Origin: Tetracentron sinense
Taxonomy: Eukaryota > Streptophyta > Magnoliopsida > Trochodendrales > Trochodendraceae
DNA: 64,000 nt
Assembly: GCA_015143295.1 (NCBI GenBank)
Contig: CM026571.1
Coordinates: forward strand, 9,242,501 to 9,306,500
Reading direction: 5' to 3'
Shown here: one piece after another, positions 11,079 through 22,900 of the stretch
Layout: each line of letters begins with the position of its first letter
Numbering within the stretch: the first letter of the stretch is position 1
Translations under genes and position numbers: made by a program
Notes under the pieces: generated by a model
What the model was told of the DNA's origin: nothing
The model's input: the letters and a program-made list of their open reading frames with translations, nothing else
Database searches by the model: none

Positions 11079-11430
11079 TTAGTGGGCGGCACATGCGATG
11101 CACGTGAAAGGGGAGGGGTAGGGGAGAGAGACTGGGAAGAGGCACTCTAATGAGGTCATTTTAAAATTTTAACTTAAAAATATGAAGTTGTGAGTTGAAA
11201 CTACATTATAACGCGTACCTATTTTTTCTCTTGAGAGGGAATTGTGGTTAGTTATAATTGATATTATTTCAATACCCCTACTAACTTTTCTTATGTAAAA
11301 TAAGATAACATAATATCTAAATTTTTATAAAAAAATTCATCCTTATACCATAAAATTAGGACTCATTAAGAATATTATAAAAAAATCAACCTACGTTTTA
11401 ACCTCGTTTCTCTCATTATAATAGTAGAGA
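11079..11430 (-). mobile_element. nonautonomous Helitron, 352 bp
   Basis: On the minus strand it starts TCTCTACTATTATAATGAG (5' TC at 11430, preceded by A) and ends CTAA at 11082-11079, followed by T. Seven nucleotides before the end lies hairpin CACGTGC-atc-GCATGTG (one G-T pair). Helitrons insert between A and T, begin TC and end CTRR after a short hairpin; all are met. No Rep/helicase coding is present. Confidence 0.75.
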
Positions 11431-12752
11431 TGTAAAATCGGAATGGGGTTAATCTCGGAGCCCCCTTTTCACCGCTGGGTCCTTAGGGCTACCTCTAGGG
11501 GCCTTGGGATTACTAGCTCATATGATAAGGGCTGCACTTACTTCATTCGTTATCTTAAAAAATGTAATTTGTACTATGGGTGCATAGACTTTTTTTTCTT
11601 CTCATTTTCTCATTGTTGATAATGTCCAATAAAACATGAGAGAATATTTCAACCACTTTTGTTATGCACAATTATTTGCATATAAATTAATAAACGATTA
11701 AGTTTTATGCAATATTCAAAACCTTGGACTAAAATTCAATGGTCTAAATCAATGCATAACTAGCTCATGTATACGAGATGGAGAGTTACTTACACCATAA
11801 ACTATAACGGATCGAGTTTAACACCAGCATTTACTATACTATTATAGAGATGATAGAGGAAAGACTATAAGTATTCTACCTATGTAGAGATAGGGGAAAG
11901 AATATAAGTACCTTTACCTATGTATTATTGTTGGAAGACACTGATTATGCATGGCGACTCTTCCATCTAAGCACCAGCAAACTATTTAAATCCAAGCTTC
12001 TTGTTCCCTTTTGCAAATCATGCTATACTACTATAAAAACCAAGATGGGTTGGTGGAGTTCCTTCAAAATGCATGATTATAAACAGAAATAAGAGAGAGA
12101 GAGAACGAGTATGCAGGCAGAATAATAATAAGAGGAAATCATAAAATTAAGAGGAGTGCTGCTAGCCCAAACGCAAATCAATTTTTTTTTCCCACAGACG
12201 CAATGTAAGTGCAACACGTGGTGTTGCTACTCTATAACAGATAACAGGGAGAAGGATTAAGGATTGACACTTGTTGCCATCACCTTACGTCTTTGGAAGA
12301 CTATAATTGGGGCTGTAAAATTAAAGAGATTTTAGAATTTATAAGAAAGAGAAGGAATTGTGTATCTTAAGAGAGAGGGAGATGTAAGACTCAAATGAAT
12401 GCCTCATCATTTGGAATTTATCAAGTCCAGATTAATTGCTACTCAATATTCTGAAACTCAATCTAAGAAAGAAAAAACATATATAGGAAGGAGGCATGTT
12501 TGGTTGCATGGATAAGGGAGGGATTAAGCTTATGAAAGCGACCAAAGGGGAGCCATGTTGTGGATCACATATCCCTCTATCCTTATTGCCCTTAAGGCAA
12601 AATGAGTTTGTCCGTAACAGAGAGCGATCAATAACAGCCATTACATTAATCTCAGAAATTTTAAGCCATATGTGTTGTTTTTTTTTTGGATAGATATGTG
12701 TTGTTCAAATCCCCTGTTATTGCAAAACAGCAATCATAATATATACATTTAC
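11431..12752. other. intergenic sequence, no gene recognised
   Basis: AT-rich with short GA-rich runs (12085-12110, 12345-12385). I see no RNA gene, TIR or coding exon. Confidence 0.4.
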
Positions 12753-12757
12753 ACATA

Positions 12758-13599
12758 TGTGTGGGGAAATTACCGAAAGGACACGCGTCAGCAGCAGTTC
12801 CTCCCAAGTTCTGATTTGCTGGTAGAAGGTTGGAGTGGAGGGTGTGATACCCTGACCTGCACTCCGATGATTAAGTCAGTAGATGTGGGAGATGATGAAC
12901 AGTAAGAATATAGCAGAGAGTTCGAAGGTCTTAGCTCTCCCCACTTGTCGTCCCCCCTTTACATTGTTCTTCAAAGGTTTATATAGGCCACCCTTGCCAT
13001 GACCATAGGCACCCATTGATGTCCATGCATACCTCGAATCCCTGATGTGTACTTCAGTAATCATTTTAGATAGATCTCCCGGTCATTCGTACTGCACGCG
13101 CGTCTGCACACAAGAGTAGGAACTCGTCCGAGGTGACTGACATTAAATGCAGCATTAAATGTCATTTAATGTCAAGACAATGTTACCCACCTACCATCGT
13201 AGAGGTAGGATCAGTCCCAGGTGACTGGACAGTAACGCCAGATCTCATTACGTGTTAGGAAACGCGATCGTGGACAATAAGACGATGGGTACGTCGTCTG
13301 AATGAGGACGTGATCGTCGTCCACGAGACCACGGGTCCGTCGTCAGAGTGAGGACGTGATCGTCGTCCTCAAGACCACGGGTCCGTCATCAGAGTGAGGA
13401 CGTGATCGTCGTCCTCGAGACCACGGGTCCGTCGTCAGAGTGAGGACGTGATCGTCGTCCACGAGACCACGTTCTCGTCGTCCATACGACAACGGGCCCG
13501 TCGCCGAGGAGACGACAGAAACGAGCTCAAACGATAACACCACACTGAGGACGAGCTCGTTGTTACCGCACTTAGGTTTTACGAAATTTACCCATTACA
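12758..13599 (-). mobile_element. solo LTR, probably Ty3/Gypsy, fossil
   Basis: Ends are TG...CA (minus strand TGTAATGGG ... CCCCACACA), with perfect 5-bp target duplications ACATA at 12753-12757 and 13600-13604. Length is 842 bp. A TATA box (CCTATATAAACC on minus, about 12976-12988) marks the U3/R boundary, and U3 carries a 46-bp tandem array. No primer-binding site, polypurine tract or internal region adjoins it, so it is a solo LTR left by recombination between two LTRs. The intact target duplication suggests modest age. The Gypsy assignment (Tat/Ogre-like R-U5 wording 'CATCGGAGTG') is from memory. Confidence 0.8.
13281..13480. repeat. 46-bp tandem array in the LTR U3
   Basis: GACCACGGGTCCGTCGTC-type units start at 13281, 13327, 13373, 13419 and 13465: four full 46-bp units, the first diverged, plus a partial fifth. 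Each contains GAGGACGTGATCGTCGTCC. Much more GC- and CpG-rich than its surroundings. Confidence 0.9.
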
Positions 13600-13924
13600 A
13601 CATACATATACATACTGTTTATCTCCAAAATGTGTCCATCCATTATTATACAACAGATACCCAGTGACTACCAGTCATCAGCCCATATATCTGTAGAGTG
13701 GGTCACAACTATCAGTCGAAAAGATAAAATGAAATGGGGCGTCAACCTCCCTATACACGATTTCTAATAAAAATTGATACAATAACCTCTCAAATGTAAC
13801 TTCTGTGAAAGTTGGTTGGTTTCGGATTCATTTCTGCTGCATCGACCTCAATCGTTTCATCTCCAGATTCCAGAAGGTTTTAAATGTGGGGATGTTGCAC
13901 CAAAGACATGGATTGATCAGTTGG

Positions 13925-16900
13925 TCAAATTGTAAGATTCTCTTGAATAGCAAAAAATGTTCCCACTATGTTGCCTCCCACGTCCGGGAATGTTTCACAT
14001 CCAGGAAGAGGCTTCACCTTGCCCTTCCGGTCAACATCCACTGGGTACTTTAGAAGGTGTCCCCTCATTTCAGTTACCTCATCGGCTGCAAATTGTTTCC
14101 AATTCAGCTCACCCACTGACCTAACCCGCCTCACACATTCGAGACTCTCTGGTTGTGTAAAATATTCTTCACAAGCTCCAATATGCTCTGCCCACAGTGA
14201 CATCCTATATCCATAGATCTACACGATACACAGATAGCAGCTAGTCAGATATTCATTAATTTGTTAATTATCTTAAGAGATACAAATATATTTACTTGTA
14301 TTAATAATAGAAAATCACAATTTAAAATCCCTGTGCAACTCCGGCCTCACAGATAGATAGATGTACAGGCTATCATCTGATTAAAGATTACCTGTCCACG
14401 GGGACTAGACTGTTTTCCTGCCAAGGTATACTGAGGCTGGTAGGCTCCCATCGCAATCTCGGTGTCTCTGGTTCCCTCCATGGAGCGCTGATTGATATTT
14501 GCAGAGCCCAATATCACATACTCATCATCCACTATCATGCCCTTCGAATGAACATAAATCATGAAGCGTCGACTCTTCCGAGTAAGTGCCTAGGTTACCG
14601 ACATGCACACATTTAAGTCGCAGAGAATTTTAGGAATAGTATCTATTTGACTGAAACTATGATCCATGGCATTCACTTTTAAAGAAGAACAGCATACTAA
14701 AGTTGGTGCATATACCAGCAAACTTGACTTATGGCTGTAAAATTGTAATAACTTAATTGAGCAAAGTTCGATTGCAATAAGTGTAGGAGTTTGAAGTTTG
14801 AACCCAACCCAAACACAGATAAGAGAGAAAATTGAGGACCATATAATTTGGAAAGGAGTGTGGGGAAATTAGTTTGAGGGATAGAACAGATACTTGAGGA
14901 CTGTTGGCTGCAGTAGGACTTCCTATGTGTGAATTGTCATTCCTGTCTAGCGCCTCACGATTTCCAAGGCAGAAGAAGTTCAAATAGTCTTGTGGCACGT
15001 ATGTGTTTTCTAGCCCAACCTCCTCCAAAGCCTTGTAAATCATCTCATACATCATTTGCATTGTTTTATGCTGCAGCAATCAACAACTCCAGGTGAACAA
15101 AATGAAGCACTGAGCCTACACACAATGAATATAGTACCTCCAATGACAATTATCTGCAACTAATGGCTATTTCAGTAGAGAAATTGATGTGAAATATGAA
15201 TGTGACATATATAAATTTCATGGAGGATATGAAAGAAAATTTAAATTTCTTCTTGTCAAAGGGTTCCCAAGGATGGCATTTGATGGGATAATATTTTCAG
15301 AGCAACAGAGCACCGCATTTATTTTTTTCAGGAAAAAGAAAAGGCTTTGATATAAATGACTTTTTTGAACATAGCAAGCTTCAAGCTTTATTTGACAATA
15401 AGTTGAACTTCGAGGACCATCCGGCATCCAGTATGTAGTTTAAATCCATGGATAGCTGCTAAATGTTACTATAATGAGATAGTTGTAAATCTGACCGGCT
15501 GGAGATATGAGACCTAAAAATGGAAGTTTAGGTACTGAAGGATGCAACAGTTGTAATTAACAGAATGCTAGATTCAAATCAATATAAAAAAGGATGTGTT
15601 TGGCATTTTTATATGTTAGCAATTACAACCTGCAAAAAAAAAAGGTTTGAATGTAGATTGGTCCCAGTTTTTTTTTTTTTTTGTTTAGAGATTGGTCCCA
15701 CATAAATCCAAACAAAGTTATGGAGTTTGGTAGCAAATGTGATTTTTTTTTCTTAAAAAAAAATGTTGTCTTAGTTCTTTGTTTCTATTTTCAACCATGA
15801 TTCTAAAAACTAACACTCTTTCTAGTTTTTCCTACAAAATGTGTCGGTTTCCAAAGACAATGAAACAAAACTTACATTCAGCATTTGATGCTTATTCTTA
15901 TCATCTCCCAAAATATCAATGCATGTTTCTGCAGTTTCCATGGTTTCTGAATTCTTACAATGATTTCATAGAATTCCATAAACTTTTATGAAATGTTTCC
16001 ACTTCTGAGGGAACCGAAGTTTATGCAAAAACCAAAGTTTATAACCTTGCTTCAATTTCCTTATTATTAAGAACTAGATGGCCTAGAGATGGGTAGAATT
16101 TATTATCATATCACATAACAGGTAGCGTATGGGCCTGCAGAATAACATGCAAGCAATTGCAATGGAGTTGTGACATATAAAGAAGGTTGCTTTAAAAATG
16201 TCTTAATACAGAAGGAATGCAATAGATTATGAAGCTGCTATTCATCAATCATCACGAGCCAAACTTATACATGGGGTATTATATCCTGCTCCTGAATGTT
16301 GTGTCTTCTATTGAGGCTCATCTCATCACATGCTTCTAAGAATAAAATTATAACAGGATCTTTAGCAATGCAGAGATCATGAACACTTAACACCAGTTCT
16401 AGAAAATGAAGTTGTAACTGATCCATCAGATCCTTTGCATTGACAGCATCAGAATACCATGTTGCAACTGTTGGAAGGGCTCATTTTTAGAATCTCACAT
16501 AATAACCTTTTGTAAAGCTGACAATATATTAATCCTCTAACTTCTCAGAGAGCAATTATTATGCACGTCAAAGAAATTAATCACGCTGAAGCCTAAAGTG
16601 TAATGGTAAAGTAGAAGCATTTGAAAAATCTTACAATCCTGACTCAACATAAACAGCAAGATAGTAGTTAGAGCCTACCTGCCAAAAGAGAATCCTTTGC
16701 GTAGCTGTACCTGTTGGAACACCCTCTGGCCACATTGGGACAACAATATATGCAGCAAATCTCTCGTTTGCCTTGATTTTATTTGCAATTTTAAGAGCAA
16801 TTTCCATTGGTATTAAATTGTTAGCACCTGCAGATAAAAGGTAACATATGATTTTGCATTCAAGTAAAGTCATTTAGAATCAAAATATGAAAAGTAACTA

Positions 16901-19900
16901 TAACTACCAAATTTTCATCCTGTTTTAACATGGTAGTAGTTATAACAACCAAATTCTCATCCTGTTTTAACATGGTACCTGCAGAAGACTAGTAGACAAA
17001 GAGACCACTAGTAACATATTGTACCACATAAAAACATTCGAAAAGATCGCAAGGAAAGCAACATATCAGAATATCAATTCCTGAATTAAATATTTTATGA
17101 ATAAACCTCTATGTAACTCATTTTTTTTTTTCTTTTTTTTTTTAAAAATGTAACTCATCATTTAACAGGGTACAGTTTAGGCATCTACACAGGGAGGCTA
17201 AGAAGCTGGTGGACCAGGTGGCAACGTTGGCCGAGGGATCGCAGGTGAGACATTCAGGGGAGATCCTCCCTTAGTGTGGTACCCAAAAAAAAACATGTTT
17301 CTCCTAGCATGCATAATTTTCATAAAACTGAACACCAAATGTATATCAGGTTAATTCCTTGTGTGGAAAATAATGTCAAGAAGATGAGATTTGGAACCCT
17401 TCTTAGATGACTTTTTCCAACCCCAATATGAATATACAGTGTAATAACCGGATCACGAGAATCCTCTTAAGACTCCATTATTGTAAATAGCAAGAACACA
17501 TATTGAGAACTACATCATAAGAACTTGGATCCGGTTTTATTATTTAGATGATCAGTAAAATGGGTATTTCCTAGGCATGTATCCATCAAGACTAACATCA
17601 ACCACATCTGTCTCACAGAAATGAGTAAACATCATCAAAATAGTCAGAAAGGTGTCAACTTTATATGGAACGTCTTGGATTATTCGAAATAAAGTGTCAC
17701 ATTCACAATCTCTGACAAGATGCCATGCGGGCATCCGGCAGTATTCCTCTGTGTCAGGTGTCTGTGAAGTAAAAAGTTAACAGAAACCTGCAACCGAGGA
17801 ATAATGCCGGGTGTCATTCAGGCTTAGTACATTAATTAAACAAGCTTTAGTAAGAAGTTCCATTTTTCAATTAATAACAGATGTACAGCTAAATTACTTT
17901 TTCTGTGGGGTTTAGCAGGACAGAAACAGCAAAGTTATTCTACTGAGACATTTACTTTTAAGAAGTTTTGGACAAACCATATCATAATCATTGTTGTTAT
18001 TATTATATGAAGTGTTCCCTGGGATATAGTCTTGAATCTCTGAACAAATAATGCAAAGAAGTTTACTTGAAAGTAAGCATATAAACAGAAGACAGCTCCC
18101 ATCACTAGGAACATTTAAAGATGGGATCTGTATAACCAGGGGCGGAACTAGGAATTTGTTGTTAGGGGGCACATTTGGTTTAAGGGACGGGGATTTGGGG
18201 GTGGAGCCCCCAAATTATTATTTTTTTGACGACTAAGTTTATGGGTCATTTCATTCATCCATTTGGTATATATCCTACAGGTATTTTTTTTCTCCTTGTT
18301 TACGGGAGCAATTGTCCCCTTGCCCGATGACTATGCCCTATTAAATAATATATATAATATAATTTTTTTTAAAAATTTTAGGGAGCAATTGCCCCCTTTT
18401 CCAATGACTATGCCCTACTAAATAATTAAACAAAATAGTTAAAAGATATTTTTTTTTATAATTCCATGGGACAACTGCCCCATATACTGATCCTTTATTG
18501 TTATAACCAAACTATCAGGAGTTTGGTTACAACACAAAAGTCTTTTAACTCTAGTTAACAACTTTAATCTTTAGAGTTAATTTTTTTCTTCTAGAAACCA
18601 AGGATAGGTGGTAGAACCCTAAGGGTTAGTGAATCTTAATCACAATCAAGATGTATTAAAAGGGACATGTATTGACATGTGGGTTTTAACCGACTCATGG
18701 AGTCCGGTTATAAGGATTCTAAATCCTTAGTAAACTATATCTTTTTAAAAAAAAAATTCAAAAGCTGAGGGGAACCCACCTGAGATCGAATCAAGCCAAT
18801 CACGATTGAATTTGGGGAGAGTTCAAACACAAACATAGGCCAACACATGTCCCTTTAACCCCTATTAATTATGGTTAAGATTTACTAACCCTCGGGGTTC
18901 AACAATATAACCTTAGTTTTTAGAAAAATATTAAACTCTAGTTAAAGATTTTTAACCTTTAGAATTAATATTTTTTTTAATATAGTTTTTTAAAAAGGTA
19001 AAGTTATATTGTTGAACCCCAAAAATTAGTGAATCTTAAGCATAGTTAATAGGGTAAAAAGGGACACGTATTGGCATGTGAGTCCGATTGAACTCTCCCT
19101 GAGTTCAATTGCAATTGACTGTGATTGGATCTTCATCCACCTCCCTCCATGCCCATAAGGCATAAGCTATATATAAATACATAAAACAAAAAAAAAACTT
19201 TATTTTCCAAAAGCTAGGGGGGGTACATGCCCCCCCTTGGCTCCGCCGCTGCGTATAACCACAATTTCATTTCTACCTATTGATGGGGGCATATTTAATA
19301 GATAGTATCAGATGTGATCTTAACAGTGACATGTTTTAACAGTACAGTAAGAAAGCATATTTTATTTGCTAGACAAATCACAGCCAACAATATGGACTTC
19401 TCACCACCTGAAAGTTATACATTGTTCCTCACCTAAATCTTTGTACATAGCCCAATTATACGAAGACCCAAGGAAGTACTGGTTCTCGATATAAATGAAA
19501 TGTTGCGCAGCTCGGATGGCCTTTACATATGCTGTATGTATGCTCATGTCAATCAGTACATTCTTCCCACATACCAGGTTCTGTACAATGTAATAGCTAA
19601 TTAAGTGTAATAGGAAGCAAGACTCATAATGCAGCAATCACAAAAAGGCAGGTTCTGTACAATGTAGTAGATAATTAAGTGTAATAGGAAGCAAGACTCA
19701 TAATGCAGCAATCACAAAAAGGTAAAATTAATTACTAAATTTTCTCACCTTGCTTGTAGCATCTTTTGGATCCTTTGGAAAGCTTTTCACTGAATTGGAG
19801 TCAATCGAACGGAAAACCTAAAGTTGGGAAAATCAACAAAACAAATACAGAGTTTTCAGAAACCAAAGCAAATATTGCAAAATCTAATACCAACAATTGA

Positions 19901-22900
19901 TTCATATCCAATTTACCTGGACATGCCAAGCCTCAGGATCATTCTCACTTAAACAAGGAGCTTCTGACATTCCAACGATGTCAGGAATTCTTTCTATAAT
20001 GAGTAACGCATCATCATATGAACTTTTCAGTTTTTTAAGTCCATGGGGTTTTGAAGCCTTTAACCAGCGGTCTTGAAAGTTGGTGAGAACATCATATGCT
20101 GCTGGACCATCAATTCTACAGTGCAAATCATGCCATGGTTCTCTTGGACAACCAACAACAGGCCCCTGTTTTAGTAGTAACACAAATAGGTAAAGAAGGA
20201 AGAGTAACACAATGTTTTGAATCTCACAATACAATTGCAAATCATGCCATGTTCAATTGGCCATGTTGCTGTGTCTACCATTTAATTATTTGACTCATAA
20301 CCCTTATTTAATTGGAAATACATTCATATTTTGTAAATGTTTGCATGTTTGTGTCCAAGTGTATGCGCATGTCTAAATTTTAATGTATGTTATTTCAGCA
20401 TATTCCAACTCAAGAATTGAATTCTGTGTATTCAACATGATTATTAAAGAGTTTTCCACACACGAATAGAATTATGAACATATAAAAGTTCAAAGAAGAC
20501 ATGCATCTCTATCTCTAATACGTTCCCTATATTTATAATAATTATGTTCTTCATTATCTGCACTATTTGGAGTTGGACACATGAATCTATTTTTTATCAG
20601 TAATCAAGAGAGAAAAAGATTATAAATAGCAACAAGGGATGGGAGCTACACAACAATGTTCACAAAAAAGTGAACCCAAAACAAAAGAAGAACAAAGGGA
20701 TGAAAAAAAAAGGGAAAAAGAGAGGCGAAAAGAGAAAAGACACCAAAAAGTCAGCAAAAGGCCACCGCCCATAACATACTAAGCCATAACATACAGAGTG
20801 GGCTGCTTGCATCCCAGGAAGCATGTTTCCCAAATTCGCTTCCTAGGAAGCTCGCTTCCATCACGTCCCATTGAGTACTTAAAGGGAGCTATGTTGTGGG
20901 AAATGATGGGATAGACCCGAGTCTACAGCCTAGGGTATAGACCCTGAGCAAGTATCATTGGAATGGGACCTAAGGTGCCTACTTCTCCACAAATATCTCA
21001 TGTAAGATAAACTCTAAGGTATGGCTGCCCATACTCATATATATCTCATTTCTCACTTCTCGTTTCCTAAGGATTTTTTAAGTCTCACCTTTTCTTCTTG
21101 CAGAGGTAACTATGTACTAAACAAAAAATTGAGGACCACACTGCCCAACATCTCCTAATAGTCAGGTCTCTTGATCCGGTGAACCAAACATAGATGGTCT
21201 ACTTTCACTGCAAAATAGCCTTCCCAACTACTTATAATCAGCCTCAAATGCGCTCCTACTTAGCAAGAACCATCGAGACTGCAAACAAATCCAATCTTTA
21301 TGCATTACGGTTCCATCAAACACTCTATGGTTTTGGTCCTTCCAAATAGACCAAGCAATCAACCCAGGCAGGAAAGTTTGGAAACCGACCCCCACCATCA
21401 GCCAACCTCTATTAAGAACCAACAAGATAAGAAGCCTCAAAAGGTACAAGGAAAGACCAAACTGATCCCCATCTAGGATAAGAAGTAACCCCAGATCTCG
21501 AAAGCAAATGGACCAACACGAACCCTAGATCTCCGAATAGTCAACAACAAGAACCTTGTTATGCAATTCTAGTTTTTCATGAGCCAAATCTTCTATTAGG
21601 ACATCTTTGGGCGATCTAGAAAACAAGGAATTCGACCAATTTTTAAGGTACTCGGCCCTACCAGATTTCATTCATTCAAGTTGGCTAAAACACGAGCAGA
21701 TTTACTTCTCCAAAATGAAAGGATCTCTCTCTAGTATAATCTTTGGAGGTTCAGCACACCAAAGTTCAGGGCAGATGATACTAATCAACAATTTATGGAA
21801 CCGGGTTTGTTGAGGAATTCATGTGATGGAGCGGCTACAAGCATGTATCTAATGCGGGAGTTGGGATTGTAGTTCAAAATGACAAGGGAGAAGTAATTTT
21901 TGCTCAACCTATTCCCCTCGGTGCTTTTTCTGCAGGTAGCTCAAGAACATTTGCAATGTTTTTGGCTCGAGAGTGTCTCAAAAGGATTGGTCGACTCTTT
22001 GCATTCATTCTTACTCATCCACATTGGGAAACACTACAGATAATGGAGGATGTAAGAAGTCGTGCAAAGAATTTCTACTGCCAAATTTTTGTTTATCCCA
22101 CAGTTATCCAATGGAGAAGCTCATTGTATGGCTGCAAAGGCATTGAATTTAAGTCGTTGTAATGTTTGGCCTCCACAGGGGTATTTATTATATGTGTTTC
22201 CCTTTGATCCAGGTCTTCCTATTTCTGAAGACTTATAGGTTGTAAGGACTCTTGATTAATGAAATTTTCATTTTTTACCAAATAATAATAATAAGCCGGA
22301 TCTGCTTTACAGATAAAATCGAACAAAGATTGAGAAACCAACCCAAAACTTCCTGTACTTTGAATGTAAAGGAGAACAGCCTGTAAATCCATCAATGTAT
22401 GGATCAAGTGTAGACCATGCCAAAGTTTGTCAGATCAGGCCACATATGCTGCCGTTCAGCCTTCATCTCAGCCAACATTGCATTCAGCAGTACAAACATC
22501 ACAATTGTTAAAGACAAGATCTGTAAATCTGCTGACTGGGAAAAAAAATTCATTTTATTGCTTAAATCCTTCAATAAGTCCTCTGACTCCTCCGTTTAGC
22601 TCACATGTTCATTTAACTTTTAGCCTGTCAATTTCCAGTATCAACTAGGTACAGATGATAATTTGCTTTAGAATAAGTATAACCAGCATTTAAGAGACCA
22701 ACATAACTATCATAATTGTTAAATTCATTGCATTTAGTTGATATTCCAAGAGTAGTGGGGAGTTTTCTTATACGGTAAAGCCTGATAAAAGGGGACTGTT
22801 CAATTTTTGGTTGTTGGTATTGGTAGAATCATAAGAATGCATGAGGCTTACTAGAAACATGACAGAGTAACAGGAATATTTGAATAGAAGTCCAAAATCT

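Noticed and set aside
13281-13480. CRISPR-like array
   Set aside because: Units are contiguous 46-bp repeats without unique spacers, in a plant LTR.
13343-13543. 66-aa repetitive minus-strand reading frame
   Set aside because: Translation of the 46-bp tandem array in the solo LTR; unit length is not a multiple of three, so no protein repeat is maintained.
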